From Pseudomonas sp. ANT_J12 (GTDB lineage: Bacteria > Pseudomonadota > Gammaproteobacteria > Pseudomonadales > Pseudomonadaceae), in contig NZ_VOBN01000001.1 of NCBI RefSeq assembly GCF_008370045.1, positions 186,001 through 250,000 on the forward strand: DNA of 64,000 bases, in the 5' to 3' direction. Position 1 is the stretch's first letter. Each line of letters starts with the position of its first letter. Below the pieces are notes generated by a model. That model had not been told where the DNA came from and searched no databases. It worked only from the letters and a program-made list of their open reading frames with translations. The position numbers and the translations under genes are program-made. Of the stretch, positions 25,354 to 33,703 are shown in pieces.

Positions 25354-26105
25354 CGAGCGGCCTCCAGACTGTTCTGTACTTCGGCTTTCACCCAGCTCGC
25401 CCGGGCTTCGCGCTTGAGCACTTCAAGACGCATGCGCAGCAACAGCACCGCGCCGAAGAAACAGTAGAAACCCAGCACCGTCAGCAGCAGCGGCAGCCAC
25501 ATCTCGGCGGGCATCGCCGGTTTTTCGGTGAGGGTGAAGGTCGCGCCCTGGTGCAGGGTGTTCCACCACTCCACCGAGTATTTGATGATCGGGATATTGA
25601 TCACGCCGACAATCGCCAGCACCGCGCAGGCCTTGGCCGCGCTGTCACGATTGCTGATGGCGTTGCCCAGCGCAATGAGACCGAAGTACAGAAACAGCAG
25701 GATCAGCATGGACGTTAGTCGCGCATCCCAGACCCACCACGAGCCCCAGGTCGGTTTGCCCCAGATCGCCCCGGTGACCAGCGCCACGGCGGTCATCCAG
25801 GCCCCGATGGGCGCCGCGCATTGCAGGGCGACATCGGCCAGTTTCATCTTCCACACCAGCCCGACCACGCCGCACACCGCCAGCATTACGTAGCAGGACT
25901 GCGCCAGCATGGCGGCGGGAACATGGATATAGATGATGCGAAAGCTGTTGCCTTGCTGGTAGTCCGGTGGCGCGAACGCCAGGCCCCAGACCACACCGAC
26001 GCTGATCAGCAGCAACGCCGCGACGCTCAGCCACGGCAGCAGTTTGCCACTGATGCCGTAAAACCATTTGGGTGAGCCGAGCTTATGAAACCAGGTCCAG
26101 TTCAT
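25350..26105 (-). CDS. ccmC: haem exporter protein CcmC
   Basis: About 251 residues with six membrane helices. The haem-handling tryptophan motif is [20 protein letters not shown], flanked by two conserved histidines ([12 protein letters not shown] and [14 protein letters not shown]). It loads haem onto CcmE. The start at 26105 ([20 protein letters not shown]) matches the family; an upstream ATG at 26120 in the same frame is possible. Two hairpins lie in the 93-base gap upstream. Confidence 0.95.
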   Translation of the reverse strand: MNWTWFHKLGSPKWFYGISGKLLPWLSVAALLLISVGVVWGLAFAPPDYQQGNSFRIIYIHVPAAMLAQSCYVMLAVCGVVGLVWKMKLADVALQCAAPIGAWMTAVALVTGAIWGKPTWGSWWVWDARLTSMLILLFLYFGLIALGNAISNRDSAAKACAVLAIVGVINIPIIKYSVEWWNTLHQGATFTLTEKPAMPAEMWLPLLLTVLGFYCFFGAVLLLRMRLEVLKREARASWVKAEVQNSLEAAR

Positions 26106-26124
26106 TACTGTTTCCATCACGGGT

Positions 26125-26182
26125 GCTCTTCTCTATTGAAGAGCCAAGGGTCTGCTTTTTTTAACAAAAAGCGGTTAAAAAA
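26125..26182 (-). other. two hairpins in the ccmB-ccmC gap
   Basis: An AT-rich inverted repeat (TTTTTTAAC 26157-26165 with GTTAAAAAA 26174-26182) and a second stem (GCTCTTC 26125-26131 with GAAGAGC 26138-26144). The latter lies just before the possible ATG at 26120. No open reading frame of interest is present. Confidence 0.55.
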
Positions 26183-26198
26183 CAACCAGACCTCATTA

Positions 26199-26867
26199 TT
26201 ATTCGCCGACGCTGATCTTCAGGCCAGCAGCTATTGCAAAAGGTGTAAGCGTTATCGCCAGGGCGGTCAGGCTACCAAGCCACAGCAGATAACCGGTCGC
26301 CGGCATGCCTTGGAGCGCAGCCTGCAAGGCGCCACTGCCAAGAATCAACACCGGGATGTACAGCGGCAGAATCAGCAACGCCAGCAACAGGCCACCGCGC
26401 TTCAATCCGACCGTCAGGGCCGCGCCCACCGCACCGAGCAGGCTCAGTACCGGTGTACCCAGCAATAAAGAAAGCAGCAACACCGGCAGACAAGCGGCAG
26501 GCAAACCGAGCATCAACGCCAGTAGTGGTGCGAGCAAAACCAGTGCCAGGCCGGAGAAGGCCCAGTGTGCCAGTACCTTGGCCAAAACCAGAAGAGCCAG
26601 GGGGTGCGGCGAAAGGACCCACTGTTCGAGGGATCCATCTTCGAAATCACTGCGGAAGAGCCCGTCCAGCGAGAGCAGGACCGATAAAAGGGCTGCTACC
26701 CAGACCAGTCCCGGAGACAAGGTTTGCAACAATTGAGACTCGGGGCCGACCGCCAACGGGAACAGCGACACCACGATGGCGAAGAATACCAGCGGATTGG
26801 CCAGCTCTGCCGGACGGCGGAACAGCAAGCGAGCCTCACGGGCGACCAACAGGCCGAAAACACTCAT
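26199..26867 (-). CDS. ccmB: haem exporter membrane protein CcmB
   Basis: A 222-residue protein with six membrane helices, the permease partner of CcmA. Characteristic parts are [60 protein letters not shown], and [20 protein letters not shown]. It begins within the end of ccmA (4-bp overlap). Confidence 0.96.
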   Translation of the reverse strand: MSVFGLLVAREARLLFRRPAELANPLVFFAIVVSLFPLAVGPESQLLQTLSPGLVWVAALLSVLLSLDGLFRSDFEDGSLEQWVLSPHPLALLVLAKVLAHWAFSGLALVLLAPLLALMLGLPAACLPVLLLSLLLGTPVLSLLGAVGAALTVGLKRGGLLLALLILPLYIPVLILGSGALQAALQGMPATGYLLWLGSLTALAITLTPFAIAAGLKISVGE

Positions 26868-27499
26868 ACGGCCCAGTTCCCCAGATCAATGTCGCGATAG
26901 CCGGCCGGTGTGCGACTCAGGGTGTGGTGGGTGGTCAGAATCACCATGCCGCCCCGCTCACAGTGGCCGGCCAGGTGTTCTTCGAGTTGCGCCACGCCCT
27001 GTTTATCGAGCGCAGTGAAGGGTTCGTCGAGGATCCACAGCGGCGGGCTGTCGAGGTAAAGGCGCGCCAAGGCCACACGGCGTTGCTGGCCGGCGGACAA
27101 GGTGTGACAGGGAACATCCTCGAAGCCGCGCAGCCCGACAGCGGCCAGCGCTTGCCAGATCGCCTCGTGGCTTGCCGGTTGGTGCAGGGCGCAGAGCCAG
27201 CTAAGGTTTTCTTCCGGGGTCAGTAAATCCTTGATCCCGGCGGCGTGGCCGATCCACAGCAGGTTGCGCGCCAGTTCGCTGCGTTGCTCGTTCAATGGCT
27301 GGCCGTTGAGCAGCACTTGACCGGCCGTCGGTTGCATCAATCCGGACAGCAGGCGCAGCAAACTGGTCTTGCCGCTGCCGTTGGGGCCGCTGATCTGCAC
27401 CATTTCGCCACTGGACAGTCTCAATTCGAGATTTTCGAAGAGCAGCCGAAGGTCTCGCTCACAGGCGAGGTCGACGGTTTGAAGGACTGGACTGGTCAA
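26864..27499 (-). CDS. ccmA: haem exporter ATPase CcmA
   Basis: A 211-residue ABC ATPase with Walker [13 protein letters not shown], the signature [11 protein letters not shown], Walker [13 protein letters not shown] and the H-loop TTHHTLSR. With CcmB it powers release of haem-loaded CcmE. The frame opens with TTG at 27499 and has only a weak ribosome-binding site (AAAGG about 11 bases away). An alternative start slightly downstream cannot be excluded. It is the first gene of ccmABCDEFGHI. Confidence 0.95.
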   Translation of the reverse strand: MTSPVLQTVDLACERDLRLLFENLELRLSSGEMVQISGPNGSGKTSLLRLLSGLMQPTAGQVLLNGQPLNEQRSELARNLLWIGHAAGIKDLLTPEENLSWLCALHQPASHEAIWQALAAVGLRGFEDVPCHTLSAGQQRRVALARLYLDSPPLWILDEPFTALDKQGVAQLEEHLAGHCERGGMVILTTHHTLSRTPAGYRDIDLGNWAV

Positions 27500-27661
27500 G
27501 AGATCACGGGCCTTTACATTACAAGTCGGCGTTACAGTCGGCGGTTCAAGTCAGCAGTGGCGCGGCCGCTAAAGAGATGCAGCATAGATGCATTGGCGGC
27601 CGGTTTTAGAGAGCTGCGTCAAAACAATTGCAATGTTTTCACCGTTCCCTGAAAGACGGGC

Positions 27662-27676
27662 GGCATTATACATGCC
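27662..27676 (-). promoter_or_regulatory. -10 candidate for the ccm operon
   Basis: On the minus strand TATAAT (27670-27665) is a perfect -10, followed by a GC-rich stretch GCCGCCCG of the kind found in growth-rate-controlled promoters. It sits inside the short interrupted palindrome GGCAT-TATAC-ATGCC. The -35 is poor. The leader to ccmA would be about 160 bases. Confidence 0.4.
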
Positions 27677-27721
27677 ATGCCTTACTCTAAAGAGCGCATT
27701 TTCCGAAGGTTGTGACCGCGT

Positions 27722-29347
27722 ATGACAGGCGAAATGAACATCCTCCCAACCCCTCCGACCACGCCGACGGTTGCACGTGCGCCGGTGGTCAGCGGCGACT
27801 TGCTCAAGCTGTTGACGCCGATGGAGGGCCTGATCAGTGCCGGCCAGACCGCCAACGCCGAGGTGCTGTCGCTGAAGCAGGCGGATCAGACCTTTCAACT
27901 GTTGCTCAAAGTCACCCTCGACAGCGGCCGCCAGACCACAGTCCAGGCCACCAGCCTGCAACCGCTGCCCACCGGCACCAATCTCGCGATCACCCAGCCG
28001 TCCGCCAGCAACCTGGCGATCACCCAGCCGTCCGCCAGCAACCTGGCGATCACCCAGCCGTCCGCCAGCAACCTGGCGATCACGGTGCAGCAGGCAATTG
28101 CTTCCAGCGTCGCCACCCTCACCCGCATCGACACCGCGCAACTGCCGGTCGGCACCTTGCTGCAAGGCAAAGTGCTGACGTCCCAGGTGTTGCCGCAGAC
28201 GCCGGGCCAGCCCACGGTGTTTCGTTCGCTGGTGAGTTTGCTCAACACCGCCCTGAGCGGCAGCACCCTGACCATCGACAGTCCTCAGCCGCTGCGCATC
28301 GGCACGCTGTTGAGCGCGTTGGTCCAAGACACGCAGACCCTGAAGTTCCTGCCGCTGAGCAATCGCCAGGACCAGTTGGCGGTGTCACAGCAGTTGACCA
28401 CCCAGCAGAGCCGCCAGGGTTCGCTGGACGGCTTGCTCAGCGCCTTGCAGAACCTGCCGCAGACCGACGATACCTCCGCCGACCTGCAAGCCGCCGTGAA
28501 CAAACTGCTCGCCGGGCTGCCGGACGTGCAGCAGTTGAGCACGCCGAAAGGCCTGGCCCTGGCGCTGGCCAACAGCGGTATGTTCCTCGAAGCGAAACTG
28601 CTGACCGGCCAGACCCCGGCGCTGGCCCCGGACATGAAAGCCGATCTGCTGAAATTGATCGCGCAATTGGCCCCGGCCAACACCAACCTCACCGCGATCA
28701 TCGCCGCCAACACCCTGGCCCAGGCCATGCCAAGCTTCGTGCGCAGTGCGCTGGGCATGCTCGGCCAGGTCAGCGCCAAACCGCTGCCCACCCATTTCCC
28801 CCTGCCCGATCGGCTGTTGCAAAGCCAGGATGGCGAAGGCGATCTGGAGCATCTGTTGCGTCTGGCGGCCGCTGCCATTTCGCGCCTGCAAAGCCATCAA
28901 CTGTCGAGCCTGGAACAAACCGGCGTCACCGACGATGGGCGGCTGATGAGCACTTGGCAGCTGGAAATTCCGATGCGCAACCTCCAGGACATCGTGCCGT
29001 TGCAGGTCAAGTTCCAGCGCGAAGAAGCACCGGAAAAACAAGCGCAAAACGAACGGCGCGAAGAACGGGAGCCGAAACAACAACTGTGGCGGGTCGAGCT
29101 GGCGTTCGACATGGAGCCCCTGGGCCCGTTGCAGGTTCAGGCGCAGTTGATCCAGGGCAGCCTGTCCAGCCAACTTTGGGCCGAACGGCCGTACACCGCG
29201 AGCCTGATCGAAAGCAACCTGGCGGCACTGCGCGAGCGCTTGCTGGCGTCCGGGCTCAACGTCGGCGAACTCGATTGCCACCTCGGCACTCCCCCCCAAG
29301 GCGCACAAACCCGCCTCGAACAACGCTGGGTCGACGAAACCGCATGA
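27722..29347 (+). CDS. FliK-like hook-length control protein
   Basis: A 541-residue FliK-family protein, the second one in the window (see 50303). A long low-complexity N-terminal part rich in Q, T, S and L contains three perfect 10-residue repeats (ITQPSASNLA). The C-terminal Flg_hook domain (about residues 440-525) holds VELAFDMEPLGPLQVQAQLI and SLIESNLAALRERLLASGLN, the element that contacts FlhB in canonical FliK. The gene starts on the opposite strand from ccmA and overlaps fhlB by 4 bp. Confidence 0.82.
   Translation: MTGEMNILPTPPTTPTVARAPVVSGDLLKLLTPMEGLISAGQTANAEVLSLKQADQTFQLLLKVTLDSGRQTTVQATSLQPLPTGTNLAITQPSASNLAITQPSASNLAITQPSASNLAITVQQAIASSVATLTRIDTAQLPVGTLLQGKVLTSQVLPQTPGQPTVFRSLVSLLNTALSGSTLTIDSPQPLRIGTLLSALVQDTQTLKFLPLSNRQDQLAVSQQLTTQQSRQGSLDGLLSALQNLPQTDDTSADLQAAVNKLLAGLPDVQQLSTPKGLALALANSGMFLEAKLLTGQTPALAPDMKADLLKLIAQLAPANTNLTAIIAANTLAQAMPSFVRSALGMLGQVSAKPLPTHFPLPDRLLQSQDGEGDLEHLLRLAAAAISRLQSHQLSSLEQTGVTDDGRLMSTWQLEIPMRNLQDIVPLQVKFQREEAPEKQAQNERREEREPKQQLWRVELAFDMEPLGPLQVQAQLIQGSLSSQLWAERPYTASLIESNLAALRERLLASGLNVGELDCHLGTPPQGAQTRLEQRWVDETA
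27991..28080 (+). repeat. three tandem 30-bp repeats in the fliK-like gene
   Basis: Three perfect copies of a 30-bp unit (27991-28020, 28021-28050, 28051-28080), beginning CACCCAGCCG and ending CAACCTGGCGAT. Because the unit is a multiple of three, gain or loss of copies keeps the frame and lengthens the ITQPSASNLA segment. Confidence 0.95.
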
Positions 29348-29673
29348 GAAACCCCAACACCCCGCGCCAGGCCATCGCCCTCAAATACGACGGCACCCAC
29401 GCCCCGACCCTCACCGCCAAGGGCGACGAGGAACTGGCCGAAGCCATCCTTAAAATCGCCCGCGAATGCGAAGTGCCGATCTATGAAAACCCAGAGCTGG
29501 TAAGGCTGCTGGCGAAGATGGAGTTGGGGGACAGCATTCCGGAAGAGTTGTACCGCACGATTGCCGAGATCATTGCGTTCGCGTGGAACCTGAAGGGGAA
29601 ATTCCCGCAAGGGCAGGATCCGAATGCGCCGATGGTGGAGAAGGACGTTACCGGGCGTGGCGACGACTACTGA
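29344..29673 (+). CDS. fhlB: FlhB C-terminal-domain homologue (FhlB)
   Basis: A 109-residue protein equivalent to the part of FlhB that follows its NPTH autocleavage site: ALKYDGTHAPTLTAKGDEEL and YENPELVRLLAKMELGDSIP parallel ALKYDPDKGGAPMLIAKGSD and LESPALARSIYYSTELDQEI of FlhB. It has no membrane region. ATGA coupling to the fliK-like gene suggests the pair works together in the export-specificity switch (inference). Its 3' end is duplicated at 29794. Confidence 0.88.
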   Translation: MRNPNTPRQAIALKYDGTHAPTLTAKGDEELAEAILKIARECEVPIYENPELVRLLAKMELGDSIPEELYRTIAEIIAFAWNLKGKFPQGQDPNAPMVEKDVTGRGDDY

Positions 29674-29783
29674 TCGTTCCCACGCTCTGCGTGGGCATGC
29701 AGCCCGTGACGCTCTGCGTCACCGTTCAAGAGCGGAACGCGGAGCGTCCAAAGAGGCATTCCCACGCGGAGCGTGGGAACGAT
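29672..29783. repeat. REP doublet, GTTCCCACGC family (copy 1 of duplication)
   Basis: Inverted doublet immediately overlapping the fhlB stop: GATCGTTCCCACGCTCTGCG opens it and GAGCGTGGGAACGATC closes it. Confidence 0.85.
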
Positions 29784-29793
29784 CTCAAATGGG

Positions 29794-29873
29794 AGGGGAA
29801 ATTCCCGCAAGGGCAGGATCCGAATGCGCCGCAGGTGGAGAAGGACGTTACCGAGCGTGGCGACGACTACTGA
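29794..29873 (+). pseudogene. duplicated 3' fragment of fhlB
   Basis: Encodes KFPQGQDPNAPQVEKDVTER followed by GDDY and stop, against KFPQGQDPNAPMVEKDVTGR in the intact gene. There is no start codon or ribosome-binding site, so it is a remnant of the tandem duplication. Confidence 0.85.
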
Positions 29874-29983
29874 TCATTCCCACGCTTTGCGTGGGCATGC
29901 AGCCCGTGACGCTCTGCGTCACCGTTCAAGAGCGGAACGCGGAGCGTCCCAAGAGGCATTCCCACGCGGAGCGTGGGAACGAT
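29872..29983. repeat. REP doublet, GTTCCCACGC family (copy 2 of duplication)
   Basis: Second doublet of the duplication, opening with GATCATTCCCACGC. It lies in the gap before the convergent DUF2802 gene. The 318-base stretch 29674-29991 holds only these repeats. Confidence 0.85.
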
Positions 29984-29991
29984 TTCAACAG

Positions 29992-30384
29992 TCAGTTCTT
30001 GTGAAGCTTACGCATCAACTCCGCCTCAGCCTGGGTCAAGCCGCAGGACTGAGTCAGTTCATCGACGGTGGCGCCCATCCCGACCAGTCGCGCCGCCTGG
30101 GCGAACGACAGGCTTGAAGGGTCGCGCTGTTCCAGCTGGGCCAGTTTGTCCGGCAACGGGCTGACCACCGCGCGCAGCTCGTGCAGGTCTTCACCCATGC
30201 GCACGTTGCCGCTCTGGTAGTTGTCGACGCGCTTGGCCAGGTCCTTGATGCGCTGATCGCGCAGCGCATCGCCCTCGGCCTGTTGCGCCGCGATCACGCG
30301 CTGGCTGCGGATGTACGACAGGAACATCGCCAGCGTGCCTGCCCAAAACAGGAACAGGACAATGACAGCAACCTCAAGAATCAA
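29992..30384 (-). CDS. DUF2802 domain-containing protein
   Basis: A 130-residue protein with one N-terminal membrane helix (ILEVAVIVLFLFWAGTLAMF). A helical middle (GDALRDQRIKDLAKRVDNYQ) and the DUF2802 C-terminal (ARLVGMGATVDELTQSCGLT) resemble a small helix-turn-helix-like fold. It directly follows cheW in fluorescent and other pseudomonads and is probably co-transcribed; the precise role is unknown. Confidence 0.75.
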   Translation of the reverse strand: MILEVAVIVLFLFWAGTLAMFLSYIRSQRVIAAQQAEGDALRDQRIKDLAKRVDNYQSGNVRMGEDLHELRAVVSPLPDKLAQLEQRDPSSLSFAQAARLVGMGATVDELTQSCGLTQAEAELMRKLHKN

Positions 30385-30870
30385 TCAGATGTTCTCCAGA
30401 TCCGACCATTCTTCTTCGCTCATCATCTTGTCGAGTTCGACCAGGATCAGCAGTTCGTTGTTCTTGTTGCACACGCCCTGGATGAACTTGGCGGACTCTT
30501 CGTTACCGACGTTCGGCGCGGTCTCGATTTCCGACTGACGCAGGTAAACCACTTCGGCCACGCTGTCGACCATGATCCCGACCACTTGCTTGTCGGCTTC
30601 GATGATGACGATGCGGGTGTTGTCGCTGATTTCGGCATTCATCAGGCCGAAGCGCTGACGGGTGTCGATCACGGTAACCACGTTACCGCGCAGGTTGATG
30701 ATGCCCAGCACGTAGCTCGGGGCACCCGGGACCGGGGCGATTTCGGTGTAACGCAGGACTTCCTGAACGCGCATCACGTTGATGCCGTAGGTTTCATTGT
30801 CCAGTTTGAAGGTGACCCATTGCAGGATCGGATCTTCAGAACCTTTTGCATTCGTCGCGTGACTACTCAT
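30385..30870 (-). CDS. cheW: chemotaxis coupling protein CheW
   Basis: A 161-residue CheW protein linking chemoreceptors to the CheA P5 domain. It is a single CheW domain (LQWVTFKLDNETYGINVMRV, GIINLRGNVVTVIDTRQRFG, VDSVAEVVYL). Start 30870 (MSSHATNAKG) fits the domain boundary; an in-frame ATG 54 bases further up adds nothing conserved. It is last in the parC-parP-cheW run. Confidence 0.95.
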   Translation of the reverse strand: MSSHATNAKGSEDPILQWVTFKLDNETYGINVMRVQEVLRYTEIAPVPGAPSYVLGIINLRGNVVTVIDTRQRFGLMNAEISDNTRIVIIEADKQVVGIMVDSVAEVVYLRQSEIETAPNVGNEESAKFIQGVCNKNNELLILVELDKMMSEEEWSDLENI

Positions 30871-30959
30871 ACCCTGACCCCTCGAAAAACCGCGCTTGGC
30901 GGTGTGTGTTCTGTGTGGCGGCATTCAACAATGCCGTCGCTTACTTGTTATGTCGGCTG

Positions 30960-31847
30960 CTATGTCGATTTGTGTAGCGGCTTGCTGCCGCTCATGTGTT
31001 TTGCCCCACCGCTGGCGATCAACTCGGCCAGGGCGGAAACGTCCAGCAACGCACACATGTGCTCAATCACCGTGCCGGCGAGCCATGGCCGCTGACCTCG
31101 GTGACTTCTCCATTTGATTTCGTTCGGGTCCAGGCGCAACGAACGGCTGACCTGATGCACCGCCAGCCCCCACTCGTAGCCCTGCACCGAAATAACGTAT
31201 TGCAGGCCCTGGCGGAAGTCATCGCGATAGCGGTCCGGCATGACCCAGCGCGCGGTATCCAGCACTTTGAGGTTGCCGGCCTGGCTCGGCAGGATCCCGA
31301 GGAACCATTCCGGCTGACCGAACAGCGGCGTCAGTTCGTGGCCGGTCAAGGAATAAATCGAACCCAGGCACACCAACGGCACCGCCAGGGTCAGCCCCGC
31401 GACGTCGAACAACAGGCATTCAAACGGCTCGGCGGCCCAGGACGGACGGCCATCGGTTTCCACCGGTGGCGGCGTGTTGCTTGGCGGCAGGTGCACTTCA
31501 ACGACAGGTGGTACCAAGGCTTGCAGCAGCGGCGCGATGGTCGAGACGGGCGCCAGGATCGGGGCCGGGGCTTCGATCACCTTGACGGGTGCTTGCTCAA
31601 CAACTGGCGCAACCACTGGCGCGGCGACGGCAGCCGTTGGGCGCGCATCACGGGCCTGTTCTTCGAGCACCGCCAACTGGAACTCATCCAGCGCCGCCTC
31701 AACCTCGACCGCTTCGACAACTTCAATGACTTCAGCCACCGCCTCGACTTCCGGCGGCAACTCTTCCGTCGCCTCCATCAGCAAGCTGTCCAGATAAGAC
31801 TGGAGCGCCAGTTGCGGACGCGAAGTGACCTTCACCGGCCTATTCAT
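30960..31847 (-). CDS. parP: ParP-like CheW-domain polar array protein
   Basis: About 295 residues. The N-terminal half is a Pro/Ala/Val/Glu-rich linker (VAAPVVAPVVEQAPVKVIEA). The C-terminal half is a degenerate CheW domain (EPFECLLFDVAGLTLAVPLV, LTPLFGQPEWFLGILP, NEIKWRSHRGQRPWLAGTVI). Size and position directly after a ParA-type ATPase and before cheW match Vibrio ParP, which ties CheA to the pole. GTG at 31856 is an alternative start. Confidence 0.82.
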   Translation of the reverse strand: MNRPVKVTSRPQLALQSYLDSLLMEATEELPPEVEAVAEVIEVVEAVEVEAALDEFQLAVLEEQARDARPTAAVAAPVVAPVVEQAPVKVIEAPAPILAPVSTIAPLLQALVPPVVEVHLPPSNTPPPVETDGRPSWAAEPFECLLFDVAGLTLAVPLVCLGSIYSLTGHELTPLFGQPEWFLGILPSQAGNLKVLDTARWVMPDRYRDDFRQGLQYVISVQGYEWGLAVHQVSRSLRLDPNEIKWRSHRGQRPWLAGTVIEHMCALLDVSALAELIASGGAKHMSGSKPLHKST

Positions 31848-31860
31848 GCGCGACACCGCC

Positions 31861-31954
31861 CTGTAGGAGCGAGGCTTGCCCGCGAAGAACGATAACGCGG
31901 TTTAACTGTGGAGACCGTGGTGCTGCCTTCGCGGGCAAGCCTCGCTCCTACAGA
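31861..31954. repeat. REPIN, TAGGAGCGAGGCTTGCCCGCG family
   Basis: Inverted pair CTGTAGGAGCGAGGCTTGCC and GGCAAGCCTCGCTCCTACAG around a loop of about 45 bases. It fills the gap between parC and parP. Confidence 0.85.
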
Positions 31955-31965
31955 AATTGGGTTCA

Positions 31966-32754
31966 TCAGGCCACCGCCGGGACGAGTTGTGCGGCCAGCA
32001 GGTGCTTGAGCAGCGCCCGATAGGCGAGCACGCCACGGCTCTTGCCGTCGAACTGCGAAGGCGTGACACCGGCCCGACTCGCGTCGCGCATGCGGGTGTC
32101 CACCGGGATGTAGCCTTGCCAGATTTCTTCCGGGTACTTGTCGCGCAACACCCGCAGGGTCCCGAGGGAGGCCTGGGTCCGGCGGTCGAACAAGGTCGGG
32201 ACGATGCTGAACGGCAACGCCTGTTTGCGCGAGCGGTTGATCATCGCCAGGGTGTTGACCATGCGTTCCAGGCCTTTGACGGCCAGGTGTTCGGTCTGCA
32301 CCGGGATCACCAACTGCTGGCTCGCGGCCAGGGCGTTGACCATCAACACACCGAGCAACGGCGGGCTGTCGATCACCGCGTAATCGAAGTCTTGCCACAA
32401 TTGCGCCAGACTCTTGGCGATCACCAGGCCCAGGCCACTCTGGCCCGGCGACTGACGCTCAAGGGTCGCCAGCGCGGTGCTCGACGGCAACAGGGAAATA
32501 TTCTCGTGACTGGTGGGCATCAACAGCTGACCGGGCAAGCCTTGGGGCACGCTGCCCTTGTGCAGGAACAGGTCGTAGCAGCTGTGCTCCAGGGTGTCGG
32601 GGTCATAGCCGAAATAGCTGGTCATCGAGCCATGCGGGTCAAGATCGACGATGACCACGCGCTTGCCCGCCTCGGCCAGCAACCCGGCTAAAGCGATAGA
32701 GGAAGTGGTTTTACCAACACCACCCTTTTGATTGGCAACTGCCCAGACTCTCAT
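31966..32754 (-). CDS. parC: ParA-family ATPase, chemotaxis array positioning (ParC)
   Basis: A 262-residue Soj/ParA-type ATPase with deviant Walker A (WAVANQKGGVGKTTSSIALA), Walker A' DLDPHGSMTSYFG, and switch DYAVIDSPPLLG. In cheYZAB-parC-parP-cheW clusters the protein partitions chemoreceptor arrays to the pole. It is located between motD and parP. The name is by synteny and domain, not experiment here. Confidence 0.88.
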   Translation of the reverse strand: MRVWAVANQKGGVGKTTSSIALAGLLAEAGKRVVIVDLDPHGSMTSYFGYDPDTLEHSCYDLFLHKGSVPQGLPGQLLMPTSHENISLLPSSTALATLERQSPGQSGLGLVIAKSLAQLWQDFDYAVIDSPPLLGVLMVNALAASQQLVIPVQTEHLAVKGLERMVNTLAMINRSRKQALPFSIVPTLFDRRTQASLGTLRVLRDKYPEEIWQGYIPVDTRMRDASRAGVTPSQFDGKSRGVLAYRALLKHLLAAQLVPAVA

Positions 32755-32797
32755 TCGGATTGTTCCTCCCGGTCGATCAGGTCGACCGAGAAATAGC

Positions 32798-33688
32798 TCA
32801 ACGTATTAATGCGGGTGACGGAGAATTGACGGCGCTCTCTCGTACCGGCGACTTGACCGGGGTCGGTGCAGTTTGTGTGCCAGCCCGCTTCAATGCGGCG
32901 TCCGGTTTCGCATTAGCGGTTCCGGTGCCCGTGAGACTGCGACGGACATCGAGATTGCGCGAAACCACCAGCACCACCCGACGGTTGCGTGCACGGCCTT
33001 CGGCGGTGGCGTTGTTGGCCACGGGCTGGAATTCACCGTAGCCCACCGACGCCAGGCGACCGGGGTTTACACCCTGCATCGCCAGCATGCGAACGATGCT
33101 CGCCGAACGGGCCGAGGACAGTTCCCAGTTGGTCGGGTACTGCGCGGTGCGGATCGGCTGATCGTCGGTAAAGCCTTCGACGTGGATCGGGTTGTCGAAC
33201 GGTTTGAGGATCGCCGCGACCTTGTCGATGATGTTGAAGGCCATGTCGCTGGGCATGGCGTCGCCGCTGCCGAACAACAGGCTGGAATTGAGTTCAATCT
33301 CGACCCACAACTCGTTGCCGCGAATGGTCATCTGGTTGGAGCTGATCAGGTCGCCGAACGCGGCGCTGATGTCGTCGGCAATGCTTTTCAGCGGATCGCT
33401 GGCACCGGAGATGCCGGCGTCAACCTGCTCGGCATCCTTGACCAGCGGCTTGGCCGGGGTCACGGTCACCGGGCGTTCTTCGCCGATCGGGATCGGCTTG
33501 AGGGCACGGTCCGAGTCGGTGAACACGCCGATCAACGCTTCCGAGATGACCTTGTACTTGCCTTCGTTGATCGAAGAGATCGAGTACATGACCACGAAGA
33601 ACGCAAACAGCAGGGTAATGAAGTCCGCATAGGACACCAACCAGCGTTCGTGATTGACGTGTTCTTCAGGTTGCCGGCGACGAGCCAT
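32798..33688 (-). CDS. motD: flagellar motor protein MotD (stator, OmpA-like)
   Basis: A 296-residue stator subunit. One N-terminal helix contains the proton-conducting aspartate (VSYADFITLLFAFFVVMYSI). An OmpA-like peptidoglycan-binding domain follows (ILKPFDNPIHVEGFTDDQPI, TNWELSSARSASIVRML, and VGYGEFQPVANNATAEGRAR). A proline-rich tail is present. With MotC it forms the second stator set typical of Pseudomonas, used for swarming-type load. Confidence 0.93.
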   Translation of the reverse strand: MARRRQPEEHVNHERWLVSYADFITLLFAFFVVMYSISSINEGKYKVISEALIGVFTDSDRALKPIPIGEERPVTVTPAKPLVKDAEQVDAGISGASDPLKSIADDISAAFGDLISSNQMTIRGNELWVEIELNSSLLFGSGDAMPSDMAFNIIDKVAAILKPFDNPIHVEGFTDDQPIRTAQYPTNWELSSARSASIVRMLAMQGVNPGRLASVGYGEFQPVANNATAEGRARNRRVVLVVSRNLDVRRSLTGTGTANAKPDAALKRAGTQTAPTPVKSPVRESAVNSPSPALIR

Positions 33689-33703
33689 AATCCATTACCC
33701 CCA

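Larger units (their letters stand above)
29594..29993 (+). repeat. 200-bp tandem duplication: fhlB 3' end plus REP doublet
   Basis: Bases 29594-29793 and 29794-29993 align without gaps at an offset of exactly 200, with only a handful of substitutions apart from the last few bases. Each copy holds the last 26 codons of fhlB, its stop, and a GTTCCCACGC-family REP doublet. The second copy of the codons has no start and no longer joins a gene. Confidence 0.9.

Noticed and set aside
27662-27676. GG-N10-GC spacing that could be a sigma-54 promoter for the fliK-like gene
   Set aside because: The -12 side reads ATGC rather than TTGC, and the same bases give a better sigma-70 -10 for ccm on the other strand.
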